This document shows, piece after piece, positions 35,966 to 44,746 of a DNA stretch of 64,000 nt. The stretch's first letter is position 1. Every line of letters begins with the position of its first letter. A program made the translations under genes and the position numbers. The notes below the pieces were generated by a model that saw nothing but the letters and a program-made list of their open reading frames with translations, did no database searches and was not told the origin of the DNA. Source of the stretch: Paenibacillus brevis (GTDB lineage: Bacteria; Bacillota; Bacilli; Paenibacillales; Paenibacillaceae); the NCBI RefSeq assembly GCF_018919145.1, contig NZ_JAHLQJ010000002.1, positions 248,001 to 312,000 on the forward strand, written 5' to 3'.

Positions 35966-37639
35966 GTGGAGAACAACAGCTTCACTCCTCCTAACTTCAT
36001 TAAAAATATTATTACAGAGGACTTAAAGAGCGGGAAGGTAAACAAGGTCGTTACCCGGTTCCCCCCAGAGCCTAACGGCTATTTGCATATCGGCCATGCC
36101 AAAGCGATCTGGATTAACTTTTCGCTGGCAGACGAGTTCGGCGGACGGACACATCTGCGCTTTGATGACACGAATCCGGTCAAAGAAGACGTCGAATACG
36201 TTAAATCTATCCAAGAGGATGTCAAGTGGCTGGGCTTTGAATGGGAAGAGCTGCACTACGCCTCCGACTATTTCGAAGAAATGTATGAACGCGCATTGGT
36301 TCTGATCCGCAAGGGCAAGGCTTACGTAGACGATCTTAGCGCGGATCAAATCCGTGAAACCCGCGGAACGCTTACAGAACCAGGACAGAACAGTCCCTTC
36401 CGCGACCGCAGTGTCGAGGAGAACCTGGAACTGTTCAACCGGATGCGGGCCGGCGAATTCAAGGATGGGGAGAGAGTGCTTCGGGCGAAGATCGATATGG
36501 CTTCGCCGAACATCAACCTCCGTGACCCGGTCATTTACCGAATCGTTCATGCAACCCATCACAATACAGGCGACAAATGGTGCATCTACCCGATGTACAC
36601 GTATGCGCACCCGCTAGAAGATGCCATCGAAGGGGTAACCCACTCCCTCTGTTCGACAGAGTTCGAGGATCAGCGCCCATTCTATGATTGGGTTATTGCG
36701 GAGACCGAAATGCCTTGCGAGCCGCACCAATATGAATTCGGACGATTGAATCTGGAAGGAGCCGTTACCAGTAAGCGTAAGCTGAAACAACTGGTCGATG
36801 AAGGCTTCGTAGACGGCTGGGATGACCCGCGTCTGCCAACCATTTCCGGTCTTCGCCGCCGCGGCTTCACGCCGGAAGCGATCAAGGCATTTATCTATGA
36901 GACGGGAATCTCCAAGGCATTCGGGCATATTGATATAAGAATGCTGGAGCATTTCATCCGGGAAGACTTGAAGCTTAAGGCGCCGCGTACAATGGCGGTT
37001 GTTGATCCGCTCAAGGTAGTCATCACGAATTACCCAGAGGGGCAAACAGAGCTCCTGGAAGCTGAAAATAATAGTGAAAACGAGGAAATGGGCAGCCGTC
37101 AAATTCCATTCTCCCGTGAAATTTACATTGAGCGCGAAGACTTCATGGAGGATCCGCCAAGCAAATACTTCCGCCTGTTCCCGGGGAATGAGGTTCGCCT
37201 CAAACATGCTTATTTCATCAAATGCAATGACGTAATCAAGGATGAAAGCGGCAAGGTAATCGAGCTTCATTGCACCTATGATCCTGAGACTAAGAGCGGC
37301 AGCGGCTTTACTGGACGCAAGGTGAAGGGAACGATTCATTGGGTGGAAGCTTCCCAAGCGGTTCCTGCAGAGTTCCGGCTGTACGAGCCTTTGATTCTAG
37401 ATAATGAACCGGAAGAAGAGGGCGAGGAAGAGAAGCCATTCCTCGAGCGGGTTAACCCGAATTCATTGACCGTGGTACAAGGCTTTGTAGAACCCGGAAT
37501 GAAGGATGCGGCACCACAGGATAAATTCCAGTTCTTCCGCCACGGGTACTTCAATGTCGATCCGAAGTATTCGAAGCCAGGGCATCCGGTCTTTAACTTG
37601 ATCGTGTCGCTCAAGAGCTCATTCCAATTGCCTAAGTAA
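35966..37639 (+). CDS. glnS: Glutaminyl-tRNA synthetase
   Basis: 557 residues, the length of bacterial GlnRS. The class I HIGH motif is at 41-44 ([11 protein letters not shown]), followed by [12 protein letters not shown]. The KMSKS-equivalent VTSKRK lies near residue 270 with the [18 protein letters not shown] block typical of GlnRS/GluRS. The C-terminal beta-barrel anticodon domain follows (about 340-555). It charges tRNA-Gln directly. Most Bacillota instead use GluRS plus the GatCAB amidotransferase, so this gene is noteworthy for the group. RBS: AAAGGAAAGG. Confidence 0.95.
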   Translation: MENNSFTPPNFIKNIITEDLKSGKVNKVVTRFPPEPNGYLHIGHAKAIWINFSLADEFGGRTHLRFDDTNPVKEDVEYVKSIQEDVKWLGFEWEELHYASDYFEEMYERALVLIRKGKAYVDDLSADQIRETRGTLTEPGQNSPFRDRSVEENLELFNRMRAGEFKDGERVLRAKIDMASPNINLRDPVIYRIVHATHHNTGDKWCIYPMYTYAHPLEDAIEGVTHSLCSTEFEDQRPFYDWVIAETEMPCEPHQYEFGRLNLEGAVTSKRKLKQLVDEGFVDGWDDPRLPTISGLRRRGFTPEAIKAFIYETGISKAFGHIDIRMLEHFIREDLKLKAPRTMAVVDPLKVVITNYPEGQTELLEAENNSENEEMGSRQIPFSREIYIEREDFMEDPPSKYFRLFPGNEVRLKHAYFIKCNDVIKDESGKVIELHCTYDPETKSGSGFTGRKVKGTIHWVEASQAVPAEFRLYEPLILDNEPEEEGEEEKPFLERVNPNSLTVVQGFVEPGMKDAAPQDKFQFFRHGYFNVDPKYSKPGHPVFNLIVSLKSSFQLPK

Positions 37640-37643
37640 GCAT

Positions 37644-37688
37644 TAAAAAAACTCCAGGCTCGCCCGCAGGCGGTGCTTGGAGTTTTTC
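37644..37688. terminator. Bidirectional terminator between glnS and MFS gene
   Basis: AAACTCCA pairs with TTGGAGTTT around a GC-rich inner stem, flanked by an A-run on the left and a T-run on the right, so it can stop transcription from both convergent genes. Confidence 0.85.
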
Positions 37689-37700
37689 TGTCTATCGTGC

Positions 37701-38927
37701 TTATAACTCGTCAGGTGGTGTGTGTGCCATAGCTGGCGTATACCCGTTCACGCGCAGGATCTGCCACATAAACGCGAAGCCAATTGTTCCAAGCAGGGTC
37801 ATGATCACGCCGAGTTTATACATAGCAACCGGACCAAAGTTCTGGAACAGCCAGCCGCCAAGGAACCCCGCGATAACACCAGCCGCACCGCTAAGTGCAA
37901 AGGTATAAACCGCCTGGCCTGCAGAACGCAGCGGCTTTGGCAGGAATAGGCCGGTCAATCTTGTCCCGACGTAGAAGAAGCCCCCAAAGGTAATGGCGTG
38001 CAATACCTGAATCAATATGATTTGAACCGGATTGGTAGCCTCGCCCATAAGGTCCCAACGAATGGCGAATAACAGACTGACTACGGTAAGACAGCCCATG
38101 AGATATGTAATTTTTGTTTTGACATAACGCTGCAGAAGAACGAATACCACGATCTCGAATAGTGTGGACAGGAAGATGGCTCCGCCAACCTCAAGCTTGG
38201 AGCCCCCCAGATCATTCATAAACAGCGGCATGAAAATTCCGTTAATTGCATTTGGAATCGACACCAAGGCCCCAAAACCGACAAAGGCGAGAAAATATTT
38301 GTTCTGCAGAGTAAGCCGCATTTCCCGTCCCGTAATCCAGGGCGTATTAGTTGTCATCTGAGATCGGGGAAGCAGCAGTGCCGAGCCGATAGACAGCATG
38401 AGCATCAGGCTGAATAAGAACGAGGTGCCGTTCTGCCCGACCGCATCAATAATAGGACCGGCTGTCAGCGCGATGAAGGTCCACCCCAGCGAACCCCATA
38501 ATCGAAACGTCCCGAACCGGCGATCCGTATTTTCGATCATTCCCAGTGTCAGGCTGTTGGTTTGAGCGAGCAGCGGGCTCTGAAAGAAGAAGAGCAGCAG
38601 CATCGTTAAATAGAGCATCGAATAGGTATTAGCCTTGAAAACAAGATGACCGATAATCAAAAGCCCGACTAGCATGGCAAGCAGGATGAGCCTGACATTG
38701 CGTGACCGGTCGCTGAAATATCTCCAGAGCGGGTGGGCGAACAAGGAGACCAGTGGACCGATCGCCATCAGACTTCCAATTTCGAGCATGTTCATGCCGA
38801 TTTCCTTTAGATATAGCTGGAAAAATGCAGCGAAAATGACTAATGTTCCATATACGAAGAAATTCAACAGGCCTAAAGGCAAGTAAGAGTTGGATAAAGA
38901 ACGCGTATCGTCTTGCAAATGCGCCAT
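37701..38927 (-). CDS. MFS transporter (LacY/HcaT-like MFS_1 group)
   Basis: 408 residues, 12 membrane helices. The loop HPLWRYFSDRSRNVR after helix 2 and FGTFRLWGSLGWTF after helix 4 are typical of the LacY/nucleoside-symporter/HcaT-like branch. Substrate unknown; B. subtilis YwbF is a likely relative. The ATG at 38927 (MAHLQDD) is preferred, preceded by GAAGAGAAAGGA; a GTG eight codons earlier has no ribosome site. Confidence 0.75.
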   Translation of the reverse strand: MAHLQDDTRSLSNSYLPLGLLNFFVYGTLVIFAAFFQLYLKEIGMNMLEIGSLMAIGPLVSLFAHPLWRYFSDRSRNVRLILLAMLVGLLIIGHLVFKANTYSMLYLTMLLLFFFQSPLLAQTNSLTLGMIENTDRRFGTFRLWGSLGWTFIALTAGPIIDAVGQNGTSFLFSLMLMLSIGSALLLPRSQMTTNTPWITGREMRLTLQNKYFLAFVGFGALVSIPNAINGIFMPLFMNDLGGSKLEVGGAIFLSTLFEIVVFVLLQRYVKTKITYLMGCLTVVSLLFAIRWDLMGEATNPVQIILIQVLHAITFGGFFYVGTRLTGLFLPKPLRSAGQAVYTFALSGAAGVIAGFLGGWLFQNFGPVAMYKLGVIMTLLGTIGFAFMWQILRVNGYTPAMAHTPPDEL

Positions 38928-39065
38928 TCCTTTCTCTTCAGATCGATTCACTGAACATAATTCTAGATGACAAGGAGGACCACGCTCTCACTGTATCACA
39001 CTGATGAAAGGGGATACAAACCAAGTTCTTTTTGTTTTTCCAGTATTTGATACAAGAAAGTGAAT

Positions 39066-39081
39066 TGTGAACAAGCTCACG
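39066..39081. promoter_or_regulatory. FNR-like box in the MFS/torD divergent region
   Basis: TGTGA-N6-TCACG matches the Fnr consensus at 9 of 10 defined positions. It lies between the MFS gene and the torD-like gene, whose anaerobic-type function makes FNR control plausible. A -10 at the right distance is weak. Confidence 0.35.
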
Positions 39082-39131
39082 CATAATTTTATCCAGCCTG
39101 TGACAAATTCTGTATTCTGTCAAAAACATCA

Positions 39132-39250
39132 CATAAAGCGCTTTCAAAAGGAGTTATAATAGAGACAAGGATACGTGATACCCCTTAATCATGTGTCGGT
39201 AGTTCTTAAGAGGATGATTTCCGACATATCTTGGAGGTCATCTTTTTTTT
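39132..39250 (+). promoter_or_regulatory. cre-like site, -10 and attenuator-like hairpins upstream of the torD-like gene
   Basis: A cre-like core AAAGCGCTTTCA (39135-39146) precedes a perfect TATAAT (39155-39160). The predicted transcript then contains TGTCGG (39194-39199) able to pair with CCGACA (39221-39226), and an overlapping stem GATGA/TCATC (39213-39217 with 39238-39242, extended by A-T and G-T pairs) directly followed by eight Ts. The two stems cannot form together, the layout of a transcription attenuator. It could equally be a short terminated RNA. Confidence 0.45.
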
Positions 39251-39263
39251 AGTAGGGAATAAC

Positions 39264-39416
39264 TATAAGTGAAAGTTCAAAAAGTCAGGTTTTTAGCACC
39301 GAGAAGGTTGAATGAAGCCAGGGACCGAGTAGCAGGGCTGAACTCAAGATTCGATGTCGATTCTGCTCCATGTACTGCTTCGCGATCAAAAGATGACTTT
39401 TTGAACTACCTTTTAG
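39264..39416 (+). repeat. Dispersed inverted-end repeat, copy C (internally shortened)
   Basis: It has perfect 13-bp inverted ends GTTCAAAAAGTCA (39275-39287) and TGACTTTTTGAAC (39394-39406). It keeps TAGCACCGAGAAGG, AAGATTCGATGTCGA and TTCGCGATCAAAAG, but the GAAGGAGGAACGGAG and TGTAGG hairpin blocks are missing. It lies between the attenuator-like leader and the torD-like gene and happens to be open in frame with that gene. Confidence 0.82.
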
Positions 39417-39445
39417 AATATATAACTTTCAGGGAGTTGACCTTT

Positions 39446-40135
39446 ATGACAATGCTATCCAGGGAGTCTGTGAATGTTCCGGAAGAGCAAGCCCGCTGGA
39501 TGGAGGTTAGAGGCTGGGTATACCAATTGCTGGTTGATTTTTTGGGACGGCCTCCCCGCATGTCACAAATTGCCCAGTGGCGGAGACGCCTTGAGCATAA
39601 GCAGATTATTCCTGTATGTCAGGGCGGTAAGAGGTTGCAGGAGTATCTTGAGCGTATTCCGGAGGATACCCTTCGCCAGGTATGTGCAGAAGAGTCCGAG
39701 GAATTCAAGCGGTTATTCGCAGGCCATGATGCCAAAGTGCAGACCTGCGAGAGCTTGTATCGTGCCAGAACAGAAGGGGTGAACGGCTTTGCCTGTCTGA
39801 CGGAAGTCCGGGATATGTACATGGACCGGGGTGTCGTCTTTAATAAAATTTCCGGCGAACGGGATGATAGCATTGCAATGGAGCTGGAGTTTATGGCTGT
39901 CTTGAGTGAAAAAATGCTGACCAAGGTTCATCTGCAGGAAAGCTTCAAAAGGCAAATAAATGCGCAGATCAATTTCCTTGAGAACCATTTGCTGAAATGG
40001 GTGCCAGCCTTTTCGGCCGATCTTAGAGCTGCCACCTCAAGTTCACTATACGTGGGGCTGGTAGAACTGTTAAATGAGTTCCTGGCGATGGATTTGGAGC
40101 AATTGCATAGATGGCGGGAAAGAATGGCGGAGTGA
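39446..40135 (+). CDS. TorD-family chaperone (molybdoenzyme maturation)
   Basis: 229 residues, all-helical. Family marks are an N-terminal VYQLLVDFLGRPP helix, ESEEFKRLFAGHDAKVQTCESLYRAR (the ES-x-Y element), SIAMELEFMAVL, and FLENHLLKWVPAFSADL. TorD/DmsD/NarJ proteins bind the unfolded catalytic subunit of molybdopterin oxidoreductases and guide cofactor insertion. No oxidoreductase gene is present in the window, so the client is unknown. The start at 39446 follows AGGGAG; the frame stays open upstream only because it passes through repeat C. Confidence 0.7.
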   Translation: MTMLSRESVNVPEEQARWMEVRGWVYQLLVDFLGRPPRMSQIAQWRRRLEHKQIIPVCQGGKRLQEYLERIPEDTLRQVCAEESEEFKRLFAGHDAKVQTCESLYRARTEGVNGFACLTEVRDMYMDRGVVFNKISGERDDSIAMELEFMAVLSEKMLTKVHLQESFKRQINAQINFLENHLLKWVPAFSADLRAATSSSLYVGLVELLNEFLAMDLEQLHRWRERMAE

Positions 40136-40169
40136 TAGCAATCTAACTCCAACAAAGTTAAATACATGA

Positions 40170-40220
40170 AACGAGGGTGTCCCAAAGTTTACATTCGGGA
40201 CACCCTCGTTGATTGTTGTT
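40170..40220 (+). terminator. Terminator after the torD-like gene
   Basis: A perfect 14-bp stem, AACGAGGGTGTCCC with GGGACACCCTCGTT, and a 13-base loop are followed by a T-rich GATTGTTGTTT tail. Confidence 0.8.
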
Positions 40221-40317
40221 TAGAATTATGCTTGATGGGTGGAGTTGCAAGCAATGCACGTAGGCAGCAGTGCAAACATCCAATGCGGTACATTAGAGGA
40301 GAGTCAAGCATCATTCC

Positions 40318-40353
40318 GAAAAAAAGGGCAGGAAGTCTGAAAACTTCCTGCCC
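40318..40353 (-). terminator. Terminator of the RND exporter gene
   Basis: Read on the minus strand, GGGCAGGAAGT, a six-base loop and ACTTCCTGCCC are followed by seven Ts, 25 bases beyond the RND stop codon. Confidence 0.88.
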
Positions 40354-40377
40354 ACTTTAGCATGAGTATTGTTCAAA

Positions 40378-43300
40378 TTAATCGAGATCGTTCACGGCGG
40401 TGCCACGACGGAATTTCATCAGGAATTCGTAGACGACAGGCACAATGACCAAGGTAAGGAGCGTCGAACTGACAAGCCCCCCGATTACGGTAATTCCGAG
40501 ACCGCGCGAGATGATACCTGCGCTGTTCTCCCAGCCCATCACGAGCGGAATCAGCGCACCGATTGTAGCCAGGGCTGTCATCAGAATCGGACGCAGCCTT
40601 GTTGCGCCTGCTTCAAGCAAGGCCTCGCGTGTCGACAGGCCTTCGCGTTCCTTATGGATAACGCGGTCGATCAGGACAATGGCGTTAGTCACGACAATAC
40701 CGATCAGCATCAGTACACCCATTAACGCGGATACGTTCAAGGTTTCCCCGCCCAATACCAGGCCAACCATTGCACCAATTACGATGAATGGCAGCGAGAA
40801 CAGGATCGTGAACGGTGCAAGCCCGCCCCCGAACGTTACGACAAGAACAAAGTAGACGATGGCTATAGCCGCAGCCATAGCGAGCCCAAGCTGACCGAAG
40901 GTATCATTGATTTGCTCGGTTACGCCGCCGAATTCGACGGTTACCCCATCCGGCAGCTCCATATCGTTAATCTTATCCTGCAAGCCGCTGGAAGCCTTCT
41001 GCACATTGGAACTAAGGATATTAGCGCTGACCTCTACGGACATCTTGCCGTTCACACGCATGATGGAATCCGGAGATTGGCCTTCTTCAACAGCAGCCAC
41101 TTCCTTTAACGGGATTTCCATGCCGAGCGGGGAGGTCAGGGTTTGATTTTCAATTTCAGTAATGCTTGAGAAGGTATTCTCTTCTGTCTTAATGTAGACT
41201 TTGTAATCCTTCCCGTCGATCTGAATCTCAGTCAACACCGGACGCTGGCTGACCGGAGCCAGCTTCATTGCAAGCTGCCCCGGCGTTAAGCCCAGAGAGC
41301 TGAGCTTCTGCTGATCGGCAACAAGCGTGTATTGATCATAGGCTTCGGAGAGACTGGTCTTCCCCTTCTCGAAGGTTTTGGTATCCTCCTGAATCCAGGT
41401 CAGAATCTGATCGGCCACCGGCTTGATTTGTTCGAGGCTGTCGCCATACACGTTCAGGCTCAACGAACCGCCGCCCAGACCGCCGGTCATAAGCGCGGAC
41501 ATATCTCCCCACTCACCGTCCGGTACCTCTTCCTGCAAGCCTTGCAGCAGATTCTCCTTCACCTGGCTGAAGTTAGGAGTATCACTGGCATATTCCGCAT
41601 AGAACAGTCCGGAGTTGGAAGAGCCCATGCCAAGCGGGTTGCTGCCGCCGATCGAATATTGCATCTTCTCCAGATGATCCTGGGCAAGAATGTACTTCTC
41701 GGCGCGCTCCAGTTTCTCCTGGACATCCTCAAGCCGATCGCCGGGTGCCGGAGAATAAGTGATCATCACATACTTGTCTTCTTGCTCCGGCAAGAAGCTG
41801 ACACCGACGAGCGGATACAGGAACAGACTGCCGACGAGCAGGACGACCGCTGCACCGAAGGTGATCAGCTTGTGATTCAGTGTCCATTTGAGGAGGCGCT
41901 GATATCCGCGTGCCATTCCCTTCGGATTACTGTCGTGATTATGAGTTTTCTTAAGTCCCTTCCGGAACAGGGTATGAGCCAATGCAGGAACAAGGGTAAC
42001 CGCCACGACCAGCGAGGCCAGCAACGAGAATATCATCGTTAAAGCAAACGGCATGAACAGCTCGCCAACCATTCCGCTAACAAAGGCTAACGGCAGGAAG
42101 ACCGCAATGGTAACAATCGTCGAGGACATGATCGGTACGAACATTTCACGTGTTGCCGCGACAATGAGCTTGCCGCCCTTCAGCTTCTCTCCGGTGAGAG
42201 ACATGCGGCGGTAAATGTTCTCGATGACGACGATAGAGTCGTCGACGACCCGGCCGATAGCCACGGTCATGGCACCAAGCGTCATCATATTCAGTGTGAT
42301 GTCCATTTGATGGAGCAAGACAACGGCAATAAGCAGCGACAATGGAATCGAAATGATCGAAATGATTGTCGAGCGGATATTCCGCAGGAACAGCAGAATA
42401 ATAATGACGGCGAACAGAGCCCCAAATACGGCCTTCATCAGCATTGTATTTACGGAATCAGTGATGGGCTTGCCTTGATCCAGCATCACCGTGAGTTCTA
42501 GATGGCTGTACTGTTTGCCAAGATCCTTCGCGGCATCCTTGACCAGATTAGCTACGTCTACCGTGTTGGCGTCATTATCTTTGACGATTTGGATCCCGAT
42601 CGATTCCAGTCCATTGGTACGCGAGATGGACTGCGCTTCTCCGACGACCTCGATGGAGGCGATATCGCTCAGTTTAACTGTAGGGATACTAATGGAAATT
42701 CCGGCAGGCATTCCGGTCATATCGGAAGCGGAGGCCGCTCCGGCTCCTTGGCCTGCCGCGGCACCGCCGCCTGCCTCTGCACTAATGTCGGTGCCTGCGC
42801 CGGCACCAGTTCCGGCACCGGCTGCATTGCCAGCAGCTCCGGATGCTGCCGAAGGGATGACAGGAATCGCAAGGTTCTTAAGATCCTCTACCGTTGTGAT
42901 GTTTCCATCGACGACTACGGCTTTTTGGGAGCCGTCGAGCTCATACAAGCCCAGCGGCACGCGCAAGGCCGAAGCCTGCACGATTCCTTTCACAGTATCT
43001 TTCGTCAGGCCAAGCTGGGCCATTTTAGCCTCATCGAATTGAAGCTGTACTTCCTTGACATATTGTCCCGATACCTGCACGGAGGCTACGCCATTCAGAT
43101 CCTCAAGGGCAGGCTGGATGTTGCTCTGAACGATGCGAGTCAAATTCTCGAGATCCCCGGATTCTTTATCCGAGATGCTCAGAGAAATCACCGGCATAGA
43201 GCTCAGGCTGAACCGGGTAATTTGCGGCTTTTGCACATCGTCCGGAAGGCTAACATCATTGAGCGCCTCGCGAACCGCCGCGGTCGCATTATCCAGATTA

Positions 43301-43599
43301 GTGCCATAATCGAATTCCAGGAATAAGGATGCGGCATTTTCCATCGAGGTGGAGGTAATCGTCTTGATTCCGTCCACATTATGGAGCCTTGTCTCCAATG
43401 GCTTGGTGACATCCTGGACCACGCCTTCCGGTGCAGCACCCGGATAAACTGCAACAACACTTAAATAGGGTACATTAATATTAGGAATCGTCTCCTGCTT
43501 CATCGTTAGTCCGCTGTACAAGCCGACAACCGTGACGATGATCGTCAGGAGCCATACAGCAAATTTATTGCGGATGGAAAATTGAATTAGACTTTTCAT
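40378..43599 (-). CDS. RND-family multidrug/lipopeptide exporter (SwrC/AcrB type)
   Basis: 1073 residues, the length of AcrB-family pumps: two repeats of six membrane helices with large external loops. The paired aspartates of the proton relay lie near residue 452 in the TM4 segment GRVVDDSIVVIENIYRR. B. subtilis SwrC, which exports surfactin, is the best-known Gram-positive relative. An Ala/Gly-rich low-complexity insert occupies about residues 250-300 of the first external loop, which is odd. The TetR gene directly upstream is on the same strand, 76 bases away, and probably controls it. Confidence 0.85.
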   Translation of the reverse strand: MKSLIQFSIRNKFAVWLLTIIVTVVGLYSGLTMKQETIPNINVPYLSVVAVYPGAAPEGVVQDVTKPLETRLHNVDGIKTITSTSMENAASLFLEFDYGTNLDNATAAVREALNDVSLPDDVQKPQITRFSLSSMPVISLSISDKESGDLENLTRIVQSNIQPALEDLNGVASVQVSGQYVKEVQLQFDEAKMAQLGLTKDTVKGIVQASALRVPLGLYELDGSQKAVVVDGNITTVEDLKNLAIPVIPSAASGAAGNAAGAGTGAGAGTDISAEAGGGAAAGQGAGAASASDMTGMPAGISISIPTVKLSDIASIEVVGEAQSISRTNGLESIGIQIVKDNDANTVDVANLVKDAAKDLGKQYSHLELTVMLDQGKPITDSVNTMLMKAVFGALFAVIIILLFLRNIRSTIISIISIPLSLLIAVVLLHQMDITLNMMTLGAMTVAIGRVVDDSIVVIENIYRRMSLTGEKLKGGKLIVAATREMFVPIMSSTIVTIAVFLPLAFVSGMVGELFMPFALTMIFSLLASLVVAVTLVPALAHTLFRKGLKKTHNHDSNPKGMARGYQRLLKWTLNHKLITFGAAVVLLVGSLFLYPLVGVSFLPEQEDKYVMITYSPAPGDRLEDVQEKLERAEKYILAQDHLEKMQYSIGGSNPLGMGSSNSGLFYAEYASDTPNFSQVKENLLQGLQEEVPDGEWGDMSALMTGGLGGGSLSLNVYGDSLEQIKPVADQILTWIQEDTKTFEKGKTSLSEAYDQYTLVADQQKLSSLGLTPGQLAMKLAPVSQRPVLTEIQIDGKDYKVYIKTEENTFSSITEIENQTLTSPLGMEIPLKEVAAVEEGQSPDSIMRVNGKMSVEVSANILSSNVQKASSGLQDKINDMELPDGVTVEFGGVTEQINDTFGQLGLAMAAAIAIVYFVLVVTFGGGLAPFTILFSLPFIVIGAMVGLVLGGETLNVSALMGVLMLIGIVVTNAIVLIDRVIHKEREGLSTREALLEAGATRLRPILMTALATIGALIPLVMGWENSAGIISRGLGITVIGGLVSSTLLTLVIVPVVYEFLMKFRRGTAVNDLD

Positions 43600-43656
43600 C
43601 AGTGTGGTTTCTTCTCCTCTCTGTAAAAAACAGATAAATGTTTTGTGTTGCGTTTT

Positions 43657-43678
43657 ACTTTTTGAACAGCCGCTTCTA
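43657..43678 (-). repeat. Isolated end of the dispersed repeat at the tetR stop codon
   Basis: On the minus strand AAGCGGCTGTTCAAAAAGT begins at the TAG of the regulator gene. It matches the outer ends of the repeat family (compare AAGCGCGTATTCAAAAAGT in copy A) without any body. Confidence 0.5.
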
Positions 43679-44584
43679 CTTCAAATAAGGCTTCAAAAGC
43701 CGCTCCAGTTCCTTGGTCTGCTTCTCCATCACAGAGAATTCAAGTACATTGGACAGCATTCCCCGGATAACGACTCTGCGAGGCATAGGCTCCAGAATTT
43801 CGCTCTCCAGCACCTGAAGAGAATCCAGCATATCCTCACGTTGTATAGAGGTCAGCTTGATACCCTTTCCTCCCAGCGCTTCCTTCATCTCCTTGATGAC
43901 CAGCAAGGGATGGCGCTCCGCAGGCTTAATGCAGCTTCCCTCTGAGCTCCACCGCTGCAGCTCGGCTTCCGAGATCAGCGGCTCCGGGCCGTGCTCAAGC
44001 AGCCGTTCCACCATGGCATCGAGCAAGTCAACGAGGTAAACCGCCATTCTCCGGTTGCTATCGGCCATGTGAGGCTCGAAGAGCAGGCGGATAAATACGC
44101 CGAGAATGCCCTGGGCGACCATAACAAGATCGGCAGAGTAGGGAATAATCCTTTCGCCGAAGGCGGATACAAGCGCTTTTTGGGTAAAGTGCAGGAGGGT
44201 AATATTGTTCTCCCGGAATGAATCGGGCTCCCGGTAGAGCTTGCCGTATTTGATCCAATCCTGAAACTGCATCACAAGAAACTCACGCAGCTCCTGCACC
44301 AGATTAAGCAGCACCTCGATTTGGCGGATCAAGCGCTCCTTCGGCCCTAAATGCTGCTCCAGCTCAACCTGCACCAAATGATCCTGGAGCATCTGAAAGC
44401 AATAGTTGAACAAGCTTTGCTCCAGTTCATCCTTGGACTTGAAATGGAGGTACAGGCTGCCCTTGGACATCCCGCACATTTCAGCGATTTCCTGCATGGA
44501 GGTAGCTGAAGGTCCCTTCGTGGAAAAGAGCTGCATAGCGCTTCGTAAGATCAGTGTTTTCTTATCAGCAGATTTTAAGGACAA
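43676..44584 (-). CDS. TetR/AcrR-family regulator of the RND exporter
   Basis: 302 residues, longer than the usual 190-220. The N-terminal HTH is standard (AMQLFSTKGPSATSMQEIAEMCGMSKGSLYLHFKSKDEL). The ligand domain follows, then an additional C-terminal part of about 80-100 residues without a recognised fold. TTG start, seven bases after AGGAGGGGAG. Its position before the RND gene and the palindrome in its promoter suggest it represses itself and the pump until an inducer binds. Confidence 0.83.
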   Translation of the reverse strand: MSLKSADKKTLILRSAMQLFSTKGPSATSMQEIAEMCGMSKGSLYLHFKSKDELEQSLFNYCFQMLQDHLVQVELEQHLGPKERLIRQIEVLLNLVQELREFLVMQFQDWIKYGKLYREPDSFRENNITLLHFTQKALVSAFGERIIPYSADLVMVAQGILGVFIRLLFEPHMADSNRRMAVYLVDLLDAMVERLLEHGPEPLISEAELQRWSSEGSCIKPAERHPLLVIKEMKEALGGKGIKLTSIQREDMLDSLQVLESEILEPMPRRVVIRGMLSNVLEFSVMEKQTKELERLLKPYLK

Positions 44585-44624
44585 TCCTGGACTCCCCTCC
44601 TTTATGACCGATGAGTTCTTGAAC

Positions 44625-44638
44625 TGACTTCTAAGTCA
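44625..44638. promoter_or_regulatory. Palindromic operator in the tetR promoter
   Basis: TGACTTCTAAGTCA is a near-perfect 14-bp inverted repeat (TGACTT/AAGTCA). It lies just downstream of a minus-strand TATAAT (in ATAATATAATC, around 44645-44655), the position for an autorepressor. Confidence 0.5.
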
Positions 44639-44746
44639 AAAATGATTATATTATAAAACTATCTTTGAAACAAATATTAGGAAGAAGTCTTTGAATCATG
44701 TAGAATAGAGGCATAGTTCAGGTCAAACAGAAGGAGTACATACAAG

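Noticed and set aside
39269-39445. N-terminal extension of the torD-like protein
   Set aside because: This segment is repeat copy C read in a frame that happens to stay open; AGGGAG and the family start point to 39446.
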